From positions 1-46,103 of the forward strand of contig CAMDNJ010000005.1 of NCBI GenBank assembly GCA_945902915.1: DNA of 46,103 nucleotides, read 5' to 3'. A program made the position numbers and the translations under genes. Every line of letters starts with the position of its first letter. Positions within the stretch are counted from its first letter, which is position 1. Below, one piece after another: positions 17,654 through 27,131 of this stretch. The notes under the pieces are model-generated. The model had not been told where the DNA came from. It did no database searches and saw nothing but the letters and a program-made list of their open reading frames with translations. This DNA is from Crenothrix polyspora (lineage in GTDB: Bacteria; Pseudomonadota; Gammaproteobacteria; Methylococcales; Methylomonadaceae).

Positions 17654-18526
17654 ATGAACGTTAAAATTGCAACAGCTCAATACGATATTAGTTTTTTGGA
17701 TGATTGGTCGGCTTATCAGCAAAAAATAACCCACTGGGTAGCAGAAGCTAGCGCACAAGACGCTAATATTTTAGTGTTTCCAGAATACTTTAGCATGGAG
17801 CTGGCTTCTTTATTTGGACAGGATATTTATTCGTGTTTAAGTAAACAGTTAGTCGCTATGCAATCATTGCATGATGATTTTATGGTGCTGTTTTTAAGCT
17901 TAGCTAGGCAATATGATTGTATTATTCAAGCAGGCACTTTTCCGGTGCTAATTGAAGGTAATGTTTATCATAATCGCGCTTATTTATTCATGGCAGATGG
18001 TACGGTAAATTATCAAGACAAGCTGATGATGACGCGTTTTGAAAACGAGCGCTGGTTAATTAAAGGCGGTAAAGAACTAAAATGCTTTGATACCAAGTAT
18101 GGAAAAATGGCTATTAATATTTGTTATGACAGCGAGTTTCCTTTATTAGCCAGAAAGCAAGTAGAAGCGGGTTGTCTATTAATTTTAGTGCCAAGTTGTA
18201 CGGATACTGTCGCAGGTTTTAATCGCGTTAAAATTGGTTGTCAAGCCAGAGCTTTAGAAAATCAATGTTATGTTGTTCAGGCTTCCTTAGTGGGTAATGC
18301 GCCGTGGTCAGAAGCAGTGGATGTTAATGTGGGCGCGGCCGCTATTTATACGCCAGTGGATAGAGGTTTTCCTGATAATGGTATTTTGTCTTCAGGTGTT
18401 TTTAATGAGGTGCAATGGGTTTTCGCAGAAATATCACCTAGCGCTTGTGCAACGGTTAGAGAACAGGGGCAGGTCTTTAATCATCGAGATTGGCCGTTGC
18501 AAGTAGATTTGGTGGCTAGCCTTTAA
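17654..18526 (+). CDS. Carbon-nitrogen hydrolase (nitrilase superfamily)
   Basis: A 290-residue amidase or nitrilase-type enzyme. The catalytic triad is complete: E44 (FPEYF), K123 (YQDKLMMT) and C157 (NICYDSEF). It cleaves a non-peptide C-N bond, for example an amide, carbamoyl group or omega-amide. The substrate is not evident from the sequence, and neighbours (a glycosyltransferase and hydrogenase genes) give no clue. Convergent with hoxW. Confidence 0.93.
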   Translation: MNVKIATAQYDISFLDDWSAYQQKITHWVAEASAQDANILVFPEYFSMELASLFGQDIYSCLSKQLVAMQSLHDDFMVLFLSLARQYDCIIQAGTFPVLIEGNVYHNRAYLFMADGTVNYQDKLMMTRFENERWLIKGGKELKCFDTKYGKMAINICYDSEFPLLARKQVEAGCLLILVPSCTDTVAGFNRVKIGCQARALENQCYVVQASLVGNAPWSEAVDVNVGAAAIYTPVDRGFPDNGILSSGVFNEVQWVFAEISPSACATVREQGQVFNHRDWPLQVDLVASL

Positions 18527-18603
18527 GGCGGGAAAGTTTAGCTTAACCGTTTACTTTTTGTCTGGACTCTCTTGAGTGCAGGCAAAGGACTCAGGGCGAA
18601 GGG

Positions 18604-19113
18604 TTAAGTCTTGCATCGTTCCTTTCTTAAGTTGGTTGTCTCTGCTTGTTCTGTCCAGTAATTAAGAGTCGGTTGTTGCAATAATCGTTTTATAAACAAA
18701 CAGGCTTGCTGCAAATTATTTTCAGCCGCTAAGCCCAAACCTTCACCTAATTCCATACTGTCAGCTTTAATGCACAACAAAAAGCTAGGGGGCGGTGTTT
18801 GTTTTTTTATGGAAACATACACCGCTAAAACTGCCGCAGGACTCATGGCATGAGTGGTGTAGCTTTTATCTTTAGCAGCAGAAAGTTGTGAAAAATCAAA
18901 GGCGTTAATACAGGCAACAGAGGCGTCGACAAATAGGACTAATGAGCGATGTTCTAAATCTAGTGCATGTTCTATTTGTAACTGGAAGTCAGTTAATAGT
19001 TCTATTTCTGTTAAATCACAATGGCTTTCAATATAGTCCAATAATAACGGCCCCAAGGCATCATCACCGCGACTAAGATTTCCGTAGCCGAACACCAATA
19101 TGGGTTTAATCAT
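18604..19113 (-). CDS. hoxW: Hydrogenase maturation protease (HoxW/HyaD family)
   Basis: A 169-residue endopeptidase that removes the C-terminal extension of the NiFe large subunit after nickel insertion. The family N-terminus VFGYGNLSRGDDALGP (about 7-22) carries the first nickel-sensing acidic residue, and a second acidic site follows in LFVDASV (about 80-86). THAMSP (about 106-111) supplies the usual histidine. It overlaps hoxH by four bases (ATGA), so substrate and protease are co-translated. Confidence 0.9.
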   Translation of the reverse strand: MIKPILVFGYGNLSRGDDALGPLLLDYIESHCDLTEIELLTDFQLQIEHALDLEHRSLVLFVDASVACINAFDFSQLSAAKDKSYTTHAMSPAAVLAVYVSIKKQTPPPSFLLCIKADSMELGEGLGLAAENNLQQACLFIKRLLQQPTLNYWTEQAETTNLRKERCKT

Positions 19114-20606
19114 GCCAGCCGTTCGATTTGACCAGTGCTATGTTTAACTAACTTATCAATTAATTGACCGTTGACATCCATTAACTCCAACTGCAAGGGC
19201 ATTTTACCCATGGCATGAGTGGCGCAAGATAAGCAAGGATCATAAGCGCGGATGGCGACTTCCAGATTATTTAATAAAGGCTCGGTGAGTTCTCGGCCCG
19301 ATAAATATTCAGCCGCTACTTGGCGTACCGATTCATTCATGGCTCTATTATTACTGGTGGTAGAAACGATTAAATTAGCTTTGGTGACGATGTCATTTTC
19401 ATCAACCTGATAATGATGAAATAAGGTGCCGCGTGGCGCTTCGATAACGCCTACGCCTTCATAACATTTCTCGCCTTTGGCTATTAAATCTAAGCCCATG
19501 ATGTCGGGATCATGGAGCAGTTCTTTAATGGCTTCAGCACAATGTAATAGCTCAATCAAACGTGCCCAATGAAAAGCTAGGGTACTATGAACCATCGCAC
19601 CAGAGCTGTGTGCCTTAAAGACGACGCGTGCCGCTTCTGCTAGCGGTGTCTTAATAAAGTCACAGTTATTGATTCTGGCTAAAGGCCCGACTCGATACCA
19701 GCCATCTTCTTGACCTAGAGATAATAGATAAGGGAACTTCATGTAAGTCCACGAGCGAACTTCTTCGTGTATATAATCGTTATACTGACAATAATCAACA
19801 TGATCGATGATGGTCTCACCTTGCGCATTCTTGGCGCGTAAGCCGCCATGATAAAGCTCTAACGCTCCATCTGCTCCAGTTAAGCCCAAATAATTAGTAG
19901 CTATGGTGGCAAAGTCATCAAAGTAAGGCAGATTCGATTCATGTACTGTTTTAATAAGCGTTACCGCTGCTGCTGCCCAAGCGATAATTTGATCAATGTC
20001 TTCCAGTAAATAGTCACGTTCGGCTTTAGATAATGATTTATTCATGCCACCGGCTATGGCACCGGTACCATGAATACGTTTTCCTGAGACCATACGGATC
20101 ACCTCTTGTCCGTATTTGCGTAACTTAACGCCTTGTACGGCTAAATCAGGATAAGCAGCCAGCACGGCTATGATGGAACGTTGACTAATATCACTTTCAA
20201 AACCAAACAATAAGTCGGGACTCGATAAATGAAAGAAATGCAGGGCGTGAGATTGCAATACTTGTCCAAAGTGCAATAAGCGCCTTAGCTTATCCGCTGA
20301 AATGGGTAGATTTTCAGGATCTACGCCCACTAATTGATCAATGGCTTTCGCTGCAGCTAAATGATGACTCACTGGACAAATGCCGCATAATCTTTGTACT
20401 AAGACGGGTAACTCCCAATAGGGACGGCCTTGAATAAAACGCTCAAAGCCTCGAAACTCAACGATATGTAATCGAGCTTGTTGTATTTTATTGTCTGCGT
20501 CTAATAACAAGGTCACTTTACCGTGACCCTCGACACGAGAAACTGGATCAACAACGACGCGTTTAAGATTTTCAGGATTTTTAGCGGTTTCTAAATGCTT
20601 ATACAT
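19110..20606 (-). CDS. hoxH: [NiFe] hydrogenase large subunit, HoxH-type (group 3d-like)
   Basis: A 498-residue catalytic subunit of a bidirectional NAD-linked hydrogenase. Nickel ligands are C74 and C77 (QRLCGICPVSHH) and C458 and C461 (DPCLSCATH). The protease should cut after H464, removing a 34-residue tail. The DPVSRVEGHGK start is canonical, and an AGGAG site lies upstream. The electron-transfer subunits hoxF, hoxU and hoxY, which normally precede hoxH, are absent. Upstream lie about 220 bases without recognisable genes and then repeat R1b. Either the partners are elsewhere or the operon was broken. Confidence 0.93.
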   Translation of the reverse strand: MYKHLETAKNPENLKRVVVDPVSRVEGHGKVTLLLDADNKIQQARLHIVEFRGFERFIQGRPYWELPVLVQRLCGICPVSHHLAAAKAIDQLVGVDPENLPISADKLRRLLHFGQVLQSHALHFFHLSSPDLLFGFESDISQRSIIAVLAAYPDLAVQGVKLRKYGQEVIRMVSGKRIHGTGAIAGGMNKSLSKAERDYLLEDIDQIIAWAAAAVTLIKTVHESNLPYFDDFATIATNYLGLTGADGALELYHGGLRAKNAQGETIIDHVDYCQYNDYIHEEVRSWTYMKFPYLLSLGQEDGWYRVGPLARINNCDFIKTPLAEAARVVFKAHSSGAMVHSTLAFHWARLIELLHCAEAIKELLHDPDIMGLDLIAKGEKCYEGVGVIEAPRGTLFHHYQVDENDIVTKANLIVSTTSNNRAMNESVRQVAAEYLSGRELTEPLLNNLEVAIRAYDPCLSCATHAMGKMPLQLELMDVNGQLIDKLVKHSTGQIERLA

Positions 20607-20824
20607 AATAATGATGACTCCTAAGAAGAGCAGTAAGGCTGCTCAATCGATACTGGAAAATAGTTAGCTAGGACTGGAAAACAATAATAGTGATAAAGCT
20701 AGAGTAACTTTTTGAGTCTGGCAGTGATGCGATAAACGTCTAATCTGTTAGCTGATTCTACGCAGGTATTCATAATAATCAATAGTTGTTAAGAGCTCAT
20801 TTAAAGAAGATTGTAGTTATGACT

Positions 20825-21092
20825 TATGTTACCCAGCCATTGAGCCGCTTAAAAAAGCTCATAATGAGGTCGCTATCGCGACGTTTTTTTTTAATCGGGT
20901 ATTCGCACCCGAAGGCGAGATACTTTCTTTTGCGCAGCCTTTAGAAAGTATCCAAAGAAAAGGCGGCTCGATTGCCGCTGCTTCCTGCCCTCCTACCGAC
21001 GCGCGGCATCCATGCCGCGCCCCTTCGGGCTAATCCCAACAAAACCTGCGGTGCTCAGCGCGGCAAACGAGAGTAAAGCAACTTTACTGCAT
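20825..21092 (+). repeat. Long structured dispersed repeat R1, copy b (internally deleted)
   Basis: Same orientation as R1a at 3355. It shares the start (ATGTTACCCAGCCATTGAGC against ATGTTACTCAGCCATTCAGC), the TCGGGT/ACCCGA hairpin, most of the long GATACTTTCT stem, the GCGCGGCAT palindrome and the end GGCAAACGAGA. It lacks about 42 bases between two TCCTGC-CTCCT direct repeats present in R1a. It fills the junction between hoxH and pilC. Confidence 0.85.
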
Positions 21093-21104
21093 AACAGGCA
21101 ATAA

Positions 21105-22322
21105 TTAATTAATGGCAGCGCCCATCTTAAATATAGGCAGGTACATAGCAATAACTAAACCGCCGATGAGTATACCTAAAACGACCATAATCATAGGCTC
21201 CATTAAGCTACTTAAATTATCGACCAGATTATCGACTTCTTCTTCATAAAAATCGGCGACTTTAGCCAGCATGGCATCCATAGAGCCCGATTCTTCACCA
21301 ATAGCAATCATTTGCTGCACCATATGTGGGAATAGCATAGTTTGCAACATAGCAAATTGTAAACGTTGTCCTGTTGCTACTTCTTCACGCATTTTTAACA
21401 CAGCTTCGCTATACATAATATTGCCACAGGCACCAGAAACTGAGCTTAAGGCACTGACTAATGGAACGCCCGCAGCCGATAAAGTCGATAAGGTTCTGGC
21501 AAATCGGGCAATCGCTGACTTGTTTAAAATAATGCCGATTATTGGGGCTTTTAATAAGCTTTTATCTAGGAAGCGATTAAAGGCTCGCGAACGCTTCTTA
21601 AAGTAACTGAAGCTATAAACTGCTGCTATGATAATAGCCAGAATCATCCACCAGATTTGTTTCAGTGCTTTAGACATGTCAACAATCATGCGGGTAAAGA
21701 TAGGAAGATCAGCGCCGAAACTCTTAAATAGATCTTCAAAGACGGGTACTACAAATAGCAGAAGTATGGCTGTTACAATAAAAGCGACGACAATCACGGC
21801 AGTCGGGTAAGTTAACGCTTTTTTGATTTTCTTCTTCATAGACTCGGTTTTTTCTTTATAAGTGGCGATCTTATCGAGTAGAGTTTCCAGTACGCCTGCG
21901 CTTTCGCCAGCTTCAACTAAATTGCAGAATAATTCATCGAAGTACTGAGGATTCTTTTCTAGCGATTCAGCCAAGGTGTCGCCACTTTCAAGATTGACTT
22001 TTATACTCAGCAACAGCAGTTGCATGCTCGGATTTTCGTGGCCCTTGCCAATAATATCGAATGCTTGTACTAAAGGCACACCGGCCTTTAGCATAGTGGC
22101 TAATTGCCTTGAGAAAATAGCGATGTCGCCCGGTGTAATTTCTCGAGTTCTTGTAAATAATGGCTTAGATTTTATTTTTATTTTTGTGACGCGATAACCT
22201 TGTCTTTTTAATTCGCTGCGTGCCATTATCTCGCTTTTTGCAGAAATTTCACTTTTGAATTTTTTTCTGCTCTTATCAAGACCTTCCCAGATAAAATCTA
22301 ATTGTTCAGTTTTATTAGCCAT
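21105..22322 (-). CDS. pilC: Type IV pilus inner-membrane platform protein PilC
   Basis: A 405-residue polytopic protein with two GspF/PilC domains (about 68-192 and 270-394; FSRQLATMLKAGVPL and FARTLSTLSAAGVPL are the repeated helices). Hydrophobic segments near 170-192, 220-240 and the C-terminus anchor it. It couples the PilB motor to the growing pilus. Follows pilB after two bases. No pilD prepilin peptidase follows, although the order pilB-pilC-pilD is common; R1b and hoxH lie there instead. Confidence 0.95.
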   Translation of the reverse strand: MANKTEQLDFIWEGLDKSRKKFKSEISAKSEIMARSELKRQGYRVTKIKIKSKPLFTRTREITPGDIAIFSRQLATMLKAGVPLVQAFDIIGKGHENPSMQLLLLSIKVNLESGDTLAESLEKNPQYFDELFCNLVEAGESAGVLETLLDKIATYKEKTESMKKKIKKALTYPTAVIVVAFIVTAILLLFVVPVFEDLFKSFGADLPIFTRMIVDMSKALKQIWWMILAIIIAAVYSFSYFKKRSRAFNRFLDKSLLKAPIIGIILNKSAIARFARTLSTLSAAGVPLVSALSSVSGACGNIMYSEAVLKMREEVATGQRLQFAMLQTMLFPHMVQQMIAIGEESGSMDAMLAKVADFYEEEVDNLVDNLSSLMEPMIMVVLGILIGGLVIAMYLPIFKMGAAIN

Positions 22323-22324
22323 GA

Positions 22325-24034
22325 TTATTCCTTGGTTACTCTATCTATTTCTTCTAGGCTAGTGATACCCATACGGATTTTATTTAAGCCCGATTCGCGT
22401 AAGTCATTGATACCTTCGGCTTTAGCAAGTTCTGCTAATTGTAAAGCATTGCCACCTTCTAAAATGAGGGCGCGCATATGATCACTTAGGGTCATCATCT
22501 GATAAATACCAATTCTGCCCTTATAGCCATTGGTGCAGTGTTCACAGCCAACAGCGCTATATATTTTAAGAGTGCTTAATTCTTCTGCTTTAAATCCGGT
22601 AGCAATGAGAGTGGCATCTGGCAGCGGGGTAAGAATTTTACAGTGTACACATAAGCGTCTGGCTAAACGTTGAGCTATTATTAAAATGACTGCAGACACA
22701 ATATTAAAGGGTGCAATACCCATTTGCATAAGCCTGTTTAAGGTCTGTGGAGCATCATTGGTATGGAGTGTTGATAATACTAGATGACCTGTTTGTGCTG
22801 CTTTAACGGCAATTTCTGCAGTTTCTAAGTCACGAATTTCACCGACCATAATGACGTCAGGATCTTGACGTAAAAAAGCCCGTAAGGCATTGGCAAAGGT
22901 CAACCCAGCTTTAACATTCATATTAACTTGATTAATGCCTTCAACCGTTATTTCAACGGGATCTTCTGCGGTAGAAATATTGCGTTCGACACTATTCAGT
23001 AGGTTTAAGCCTGTGTATAGCGTTACCGTTTTACCACTGCCGGTAGGTCCTGTTACCAAAACCATGCCATAAGGTTTATTAATAGCTAATAGAAAAAGTC
23101 GTTCTTGTTCAGGCTCGAAGCCTAGTTTATCTATGCCAATTTGAGTGCTGCTCGGATCTAAGATACGTAGAACAATTTTTTCACCAAATAATGTTGGACA
23201 TGAGTTGACTCGAAAATCAATGGCTCGGTTTTGAGAGAGAGCCATTTTAATTCGGCCATCTTGAGGAACGCGGCGCTCGGCAATATCCATTTTGGCCATG
23301 ACTTTAATTCTGGAAATGACCCGAGTCGCTATATTATTGGGTGGACTAGCCACTTGATAAAGTATGCCATCTGATCTACAGCGGATACGGAAGTATTTTT
23401 CATAAGGCTCCATATGAATATCGGAGGCACCTTTTTTAATGGCATCAAGCAATATTTTGTTAACAAAGCGTACCACTGGAGCATCGTCAATTTCTGCATT
23501 GCCTTCAGTTCTAATGAAATCATCATTGCTATTAATGTCCAGATGCTCTAGTTCTACATCGAGTAAATCAGACCTTGAAGTATCTGCAGCTTCTAACAGT
23601 GTTTCTATAGCGTTAAGTAATTTGTTTTCATCAACCAGTATATTTTCTGGATGCAGTTGGCTTTGAAACTTGATGTCATCTATGGCCTGAAAATTAGTGG
23701 GGTCTGAAACCGCTATAAATAATGTTTCACCTCGTTTAAATAGCGGAAGTATATGGTGTTTGCGAATGAGTTTTTCGCCAGTTAATGGTATTGGGAGGCT
23801 TTTAAGTTCAATGGCTTCAAGATCGAAGTACGGTAAATTGTATTCTTTTGAAGCTTTTAGGGCGACTTGATGACTATCAATAATATTATTAATGACGAGA
23901 TAACTTAATAAAGGCGTTTGTTTTTTTTGTGCTTGTGAGTTATGAATTTTAACTTCGCTTTCTTTCAATAGCCCATCTTGGATCAAGTAGTGAATCAAAT
24001 CACTTAAAGGTATGTTGGTAGATGGGCTGGCCAT
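22325..24034 (-). CDS. pilB: Type IV pilus extension ATPase PilB
   Basis: About 569 residues from ATG at 24034 (MASPSTNIPL). The N-terminal PilB/GspE_N domain (to about 150) precedes the AAA-type motor. Walker A is GPTGSGKT (about 329-336), followed by an Asp box (STAEDPVE), Walker B (DPDVIMVGEIRD) and a His box. A tetracysteine zinc site (CVHC ... CEHC) lies near 488-510. It powers pilus assembly at the inner membrane. A TTG six bases upstream (24040) would be an alternative start. Forms an operon with pilC. Confidence 0.95.
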   Translation of the reverse strand: MASPSTNIPLSDLIHYLIQDGLLKESEVKIHNSQAQKKQTPLLSYLVINNIIDSHQVALKASKEYNLPYFDLEAIELKSLPIPLTGEKLIRKHHILPLFKRGETLFIAVSDPTNFQAIDDIKFQSQLHPENILVDENKLLNAIETLLEAADTSRSDLLDVELEHLDINSNDDFIRTEGNAEIDDAPVVRFVNKILLDAIKKGASDIHMEPYEKYFRIRCRSDGILYQVASPPNNIATRVISRIKVMAKMDIAERRVPQDGRIKMALSQNRAIDFRVNSCPTLFGEKIVLRILDPSSTQIGIDKLGFEPEQERLFLLAINKPYGMVLVTGPTGSGKTVTLYTGLNLLNSVERNISTAEDPVEITVEGINQVNMNVKAGLTFANALRAFLRQDPDVIMVGEIRDLETAEIAVKAAQTGHLVLSTLHTNDAPQTLNRLMQMGIAPFNIVSAVILIIAQRLARRLCVHCKILTPLPDATLIATGFKAEELSTLKIYSAVGCEHCTNGYKGRIGIYQMMTLSDHMRALILEGGNALQLAELAKAEGINDLRESGLNKIRMGITSLEEIDRVTKE

Positions 24035-24128
24035 AGGCAAAAGTTTAGAATTAAAAGTTAAAGAAGGCGAAAGACGAAAGGCTAGTGTAGATTTTATTTT
24101 TTTTTGCCTTTCGCCCTTTGCCCGTTCT

Positions 24129-26939
24129 TCACATAGTTAGAATTTTAGCGTGTTGTTGTTCAAGGTTACTGAGCACTGAACATAACTCAGCTAATTTTGC
24201 TTTCTCTTTATCGATAACGGCAGATGGTGCTTTATCGACAAAGGTTGGGTTACTTAATTTATCTTTAATTCTAGGTAAATCATTGTTGATTTTTTGTATT
24301 TCTTTTTCCAAGCGAGCCAATTCAGCATCTTTATCTATCAGTCCTGCCATAGGAATTAAAATTTTCAGTTCGCCCACTAAGGCAATGGCAGATTCTGGTG
24401 TGGATTGTTCATTATCTAGCCACGTTATTGATGCTAAACGACCTATTTTATGTAAGTAAACGCTATTGGTAGTTAAGAAATTCTGATCGTTAACTGAACC
24501 ATTTTGTAGTAATACGGGTAAAGGCTTTCCAGGAGCAATATTCATTTCACCACGAATACGACGTACACCCAGAATAAAACTCATAAGCCAATTTATTTCT
24601 GTGACTGCATTATCATTAATGAGCGATTCATCTGCTATCGGATAAGCTTGTAACATAATGGTGTCAGCATGAATTCCCGCCAAGGGTGCAACACGTTGCC
24701 AAATTTCTTCGGTGATAAAAGGCATTAGCGGATGGGATAAGCGTAACAGAGTTTCAAGAACTGTCAATAAGGTTTTACGCGTACCGCGTTGTAATGCCAC
24801 ATCATCAGATTGTAAAGAGATTTTGGCTAGCTCTAAATACCAGTCGCAGTATTCATTCCACGTGAATTCATAAAGCGCTTGTGCGGCTAAATCAAAACGA
24901 TAATTATCAATAGCATGGCAGGTTGTGCTGGTTACTTGGTTGAGCCTGGAGATAATCCAGAGATCAACTTGGGTATAGGCACAAGCTGCATCAGATAAAC
25001 CATTATCCTGCTCTTCGGTATTCATCAATACGTAACGTGCGGCATTCCACAATTTATTACAAAAATTGCGATAACCTTCTGTTCTCGCCATATCAAAACG
25101 AATATCGCGACCGGTTGAGGCTAAAGAGGCAAAAGTAAAACGCAAGGCATCGGTACCGTAAGATTGTATGCCGTCAGGAAAGTCTTTGCGGGTAGCTTGT
25201 TCAATCTTTTTAGCTAAATGGGGCTGCATCATGCCCGCAATTCGTTTAGCTACCAGCGCTTCGAGATCTATGCCGTCAATAATATCAATCGGGTCAAGTA
25301 CATTGCCTTTAGATTTGGACATTTTTTGGCCCTCGGCATCACGCACCAAGCCATGTATGTAAACTTCTTTAAAGGGTACAGCGCCTTGGAACTTAAGCCC
25401 CATCATAATCATACGGGCGACCCAGAAGAAAATAATATCAAAGCCTGTTACCAATACGCTGGTTGGATAATGTTTGGCAAGTTCTTCTGTGTTTTCTGGC
25501 CAACCCAAGGTTGAAAAAGGCCAGAGTGCCGATGAAAACCAAGTGTCTAATACATCTTCATCTTGCTTAAGGGCATAATCAGCCGCTAAGTTATGTTTTT
25601 CACGAATAGCGAGTTCAGACTCGCCCACATAAATATTGCCTAAGTCATCATACCAAGCAGGAATACGATGTCCCCACCAAATTTGCCTAGAAATACACCA
25701 GTCTTGAATGTTGCGCATCCAGTCAAAATAAGTATTTTTCCAGTTGTCAGGAACAAATTTAATGTCGCCATTTTCTACCGCAGCTATGGCGGGTTCTGCC
25801 AGTGGCGCCACTTTAACGTACCATTGATCAGTCAATAAGGGTTCGATAACACTGTTAGTGCGATCGCCACGCGGTACCATTAATTTATGGTCGGCTACTT
25901 TTTCTAATAAACCTAGGGCATCGAGATCTGCAACCATTTGTTTACGTGCTGCAAAACGATCGAGTCCACAGTAGTGCTCTGGAATCAGCTGGTTTTCGTT
26001 TTCGTCATTGCTGCGTATAGAAGCATCGACAGTGAAAATATTAATTAAGCCGCCATGAGGTAAGTCTTGCATTGCCGAGGTATGGCGGTGACGTGTCCAG
26101 ACTTCATAATCATTAAAATCATGAGCAGGTGTGATTTTGACACAACCCGTACCAAATTCAGGATCAACATAATCATCGGCAATAATCGGAATTCTACGGC
26201 CGGTTAACGGCAGTTCTACGAATTCACCTAATAGATGTTTATAGCGATCATCATCAGGATGAATCGCAACTGCAGCATCACCTAATAAGGTTTCGGGGCG
26301 AGTGGTGGCAACGATCAAATGTCCCTGTCCATTCGATAAAGGATAACGAATATGCCACATAGAACCATTTTCTTCTTCGGATAAGACTTCCAAGTCAGAG
26401 ACAGCGGTATGCAGTACAGGATCCCAGTTAACTAAGCGCTTGCCGCGATAAATCAAGCCTTCTTCATACAAGCGTATAAAGACTTCTTGAACGGCATCGG
26501 ACATACCATCATCCATAGTAAAACGCTCCCTATTCCAATCCAAAGAAGAGCCCATGCGCCGTAATTGCTGGGTAATAGCACCGCCTGATTCTTCCTTCCA
26601 TTGCCAAACTTTTTCTACGAATTTTTCACGGCCATAATCATGGCGGGTTTTACCTTCTGCATTACAAAGACGCTCTACCACCATTTGTGTAGCAATACCG
26701 GCATGATCCGTACCCGCTTGCCACAAGGTGCTATAACCTTTCATTCTATGATAGCGGGTGAGGGCATCCATGATGGTGTCTTGGAAAGCATGGCCCATGT
26801 GTAGGCTGCCAGTGACATTAGGCGGTGGAATCATAATACAATACGATTCGCCCTCTGATTTGGCTGCAAAATAACCTTGTTCTTCCCAGTTTTGATACCA
26901 GCGTTGTTCTATATCGTGAGGAGCGTATTTTTTTTCCAT
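24129..26939 (-). CDS. valS: Valyl-tRNA synthetase
   Basis: A 936-residue class Ia synthetase. The HIGH-type signature HMGH is at 47-50 in [15 protein letters not shown], the editing CP1 insertion is in the first half ([14 protein letters not shown]), and the KMSKS loop ([14 protein letters not shown]) is near 535-548. A C-terminal coiled coil ([20 protein letters not shown]) completes the bacterial ValRS layout. Downstream, GC-rich inverted sequences near 24062-24125 could end the transcript before pilB. Confidence 0.98.
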   Translation of the reverse strand: MEKKYAPHDIEQRWYQNWEEQGYFAAKSEGESYCIMIPPPNVTGSLHMGHAFQDTIMDALTRYHRMKGYSTLWQAGTDHAGIATQMVVERLCNAEGKTRHDYGREKFVEKVWQWKEESGGAITQQLRRMGSSLDWNRERFTMDDGMSDAVQEVFIRLYEEGLIYRGKRLVNWDPVLHTAVSDLEVLSEEENGSMWHIRYPLSNGQGHLIVATTRPETLLGDAAVAIHPDDDRYKHLLGEFVELPLTGRRIPIIADDYVDPEFGTGCVKITPAHDFNDYEVWTRHRHTSAMQDLPHGGLINIFTVDASIRSNDENENQLIPEHYCGLDRFAARKQMVADLDALGLLEKVADHKLMVPRGDRTNSVIEPLLTDQWYVKVAPLAEPAIAAVENGDIKFVPDNWKNTYFDWMRNIQDWCISRQIWWGHRIPAWYDDLGNIYVGESELAIREKHNLAADYALKQDEDVLDTWFSSALWPFSTLGWPENTEELAKHYPTSVLVTGFDIIFFWVARMIMMGLKFQGAVPFKEVYIHGLVRDAEGQKMSKSKGNVLDPIDIIDGIDLEALVAKRIAGMMQPHLAKKIEQATRKDFPDGIQSYGTDALRFTFASLASTGRDIRFDMARTEGYRNFCNKLWNAARYVLMNTEEQDNGLSDAACAYTQVDLWIISRLNQVTSTTCHAIDNYRFDLAAQALYEFTWNEYCDWYLELAKISLQSDDVALQRGTRKTLLTVLETLLRLSHPLMPFITEEIWQRVAPLAGIHADTIMLQAYPIADESLINDNAVTEINWLMSFILGVRRIRGEMNIAPGKPLPVLLQNGSVNDQNFLTTNSVYLHKIGRLASITWLDNEQSTPESAIALVGELKILIPMAGLIDKDAELARLEKEIQKINNDLPRIKDKLSNPTFVDKAPSAVIDKEKAKLAELCSVLSNLEQQHAKILTM

Positions 26940-27044
26940 GATGACGTTTTATTTTATTAAATGGGAAATAGGTTAATGGTTGCGGCCATTAAGTTAAGTT
27001 AAAACAGTATAAGTTTGGAGTGTTGAGCTTTAGCTATTGCTTAA

Positions 27045-27129
27045 TAAAACAGCTGAAGCTGTTTTACTCCATACATAGATTACTTAACTAAATGGACGTA
27101 ATGTTAACTGTAGAGGCGCATGCCCCTCT
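27045..27129. repeat. GGAG- and GTAG-foot REP palindromes (families C and B)
   Basis: TAAAACAGCT/AGCTGTTTTA (27045-27066) is followed by CTCC, which is GGAG on the minus strand; a second copy on the plus strand lies at 39113-39138. At 27110-27129, GTAG starts the palindrome AGAGGCGCATGCCCCTCT. Both lie between valS and mtaB. Confidence 0.65.
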
Positions 27130-27131
27130 GT

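Noticed and set aside
13386-27002. GGCCATTAAGTTAAGT shared by 13386 and 26987
   Set aside because: Only 16 bases, no palindrome or context in common. Chance or trivial decay of an older repeat cannot be told apart.
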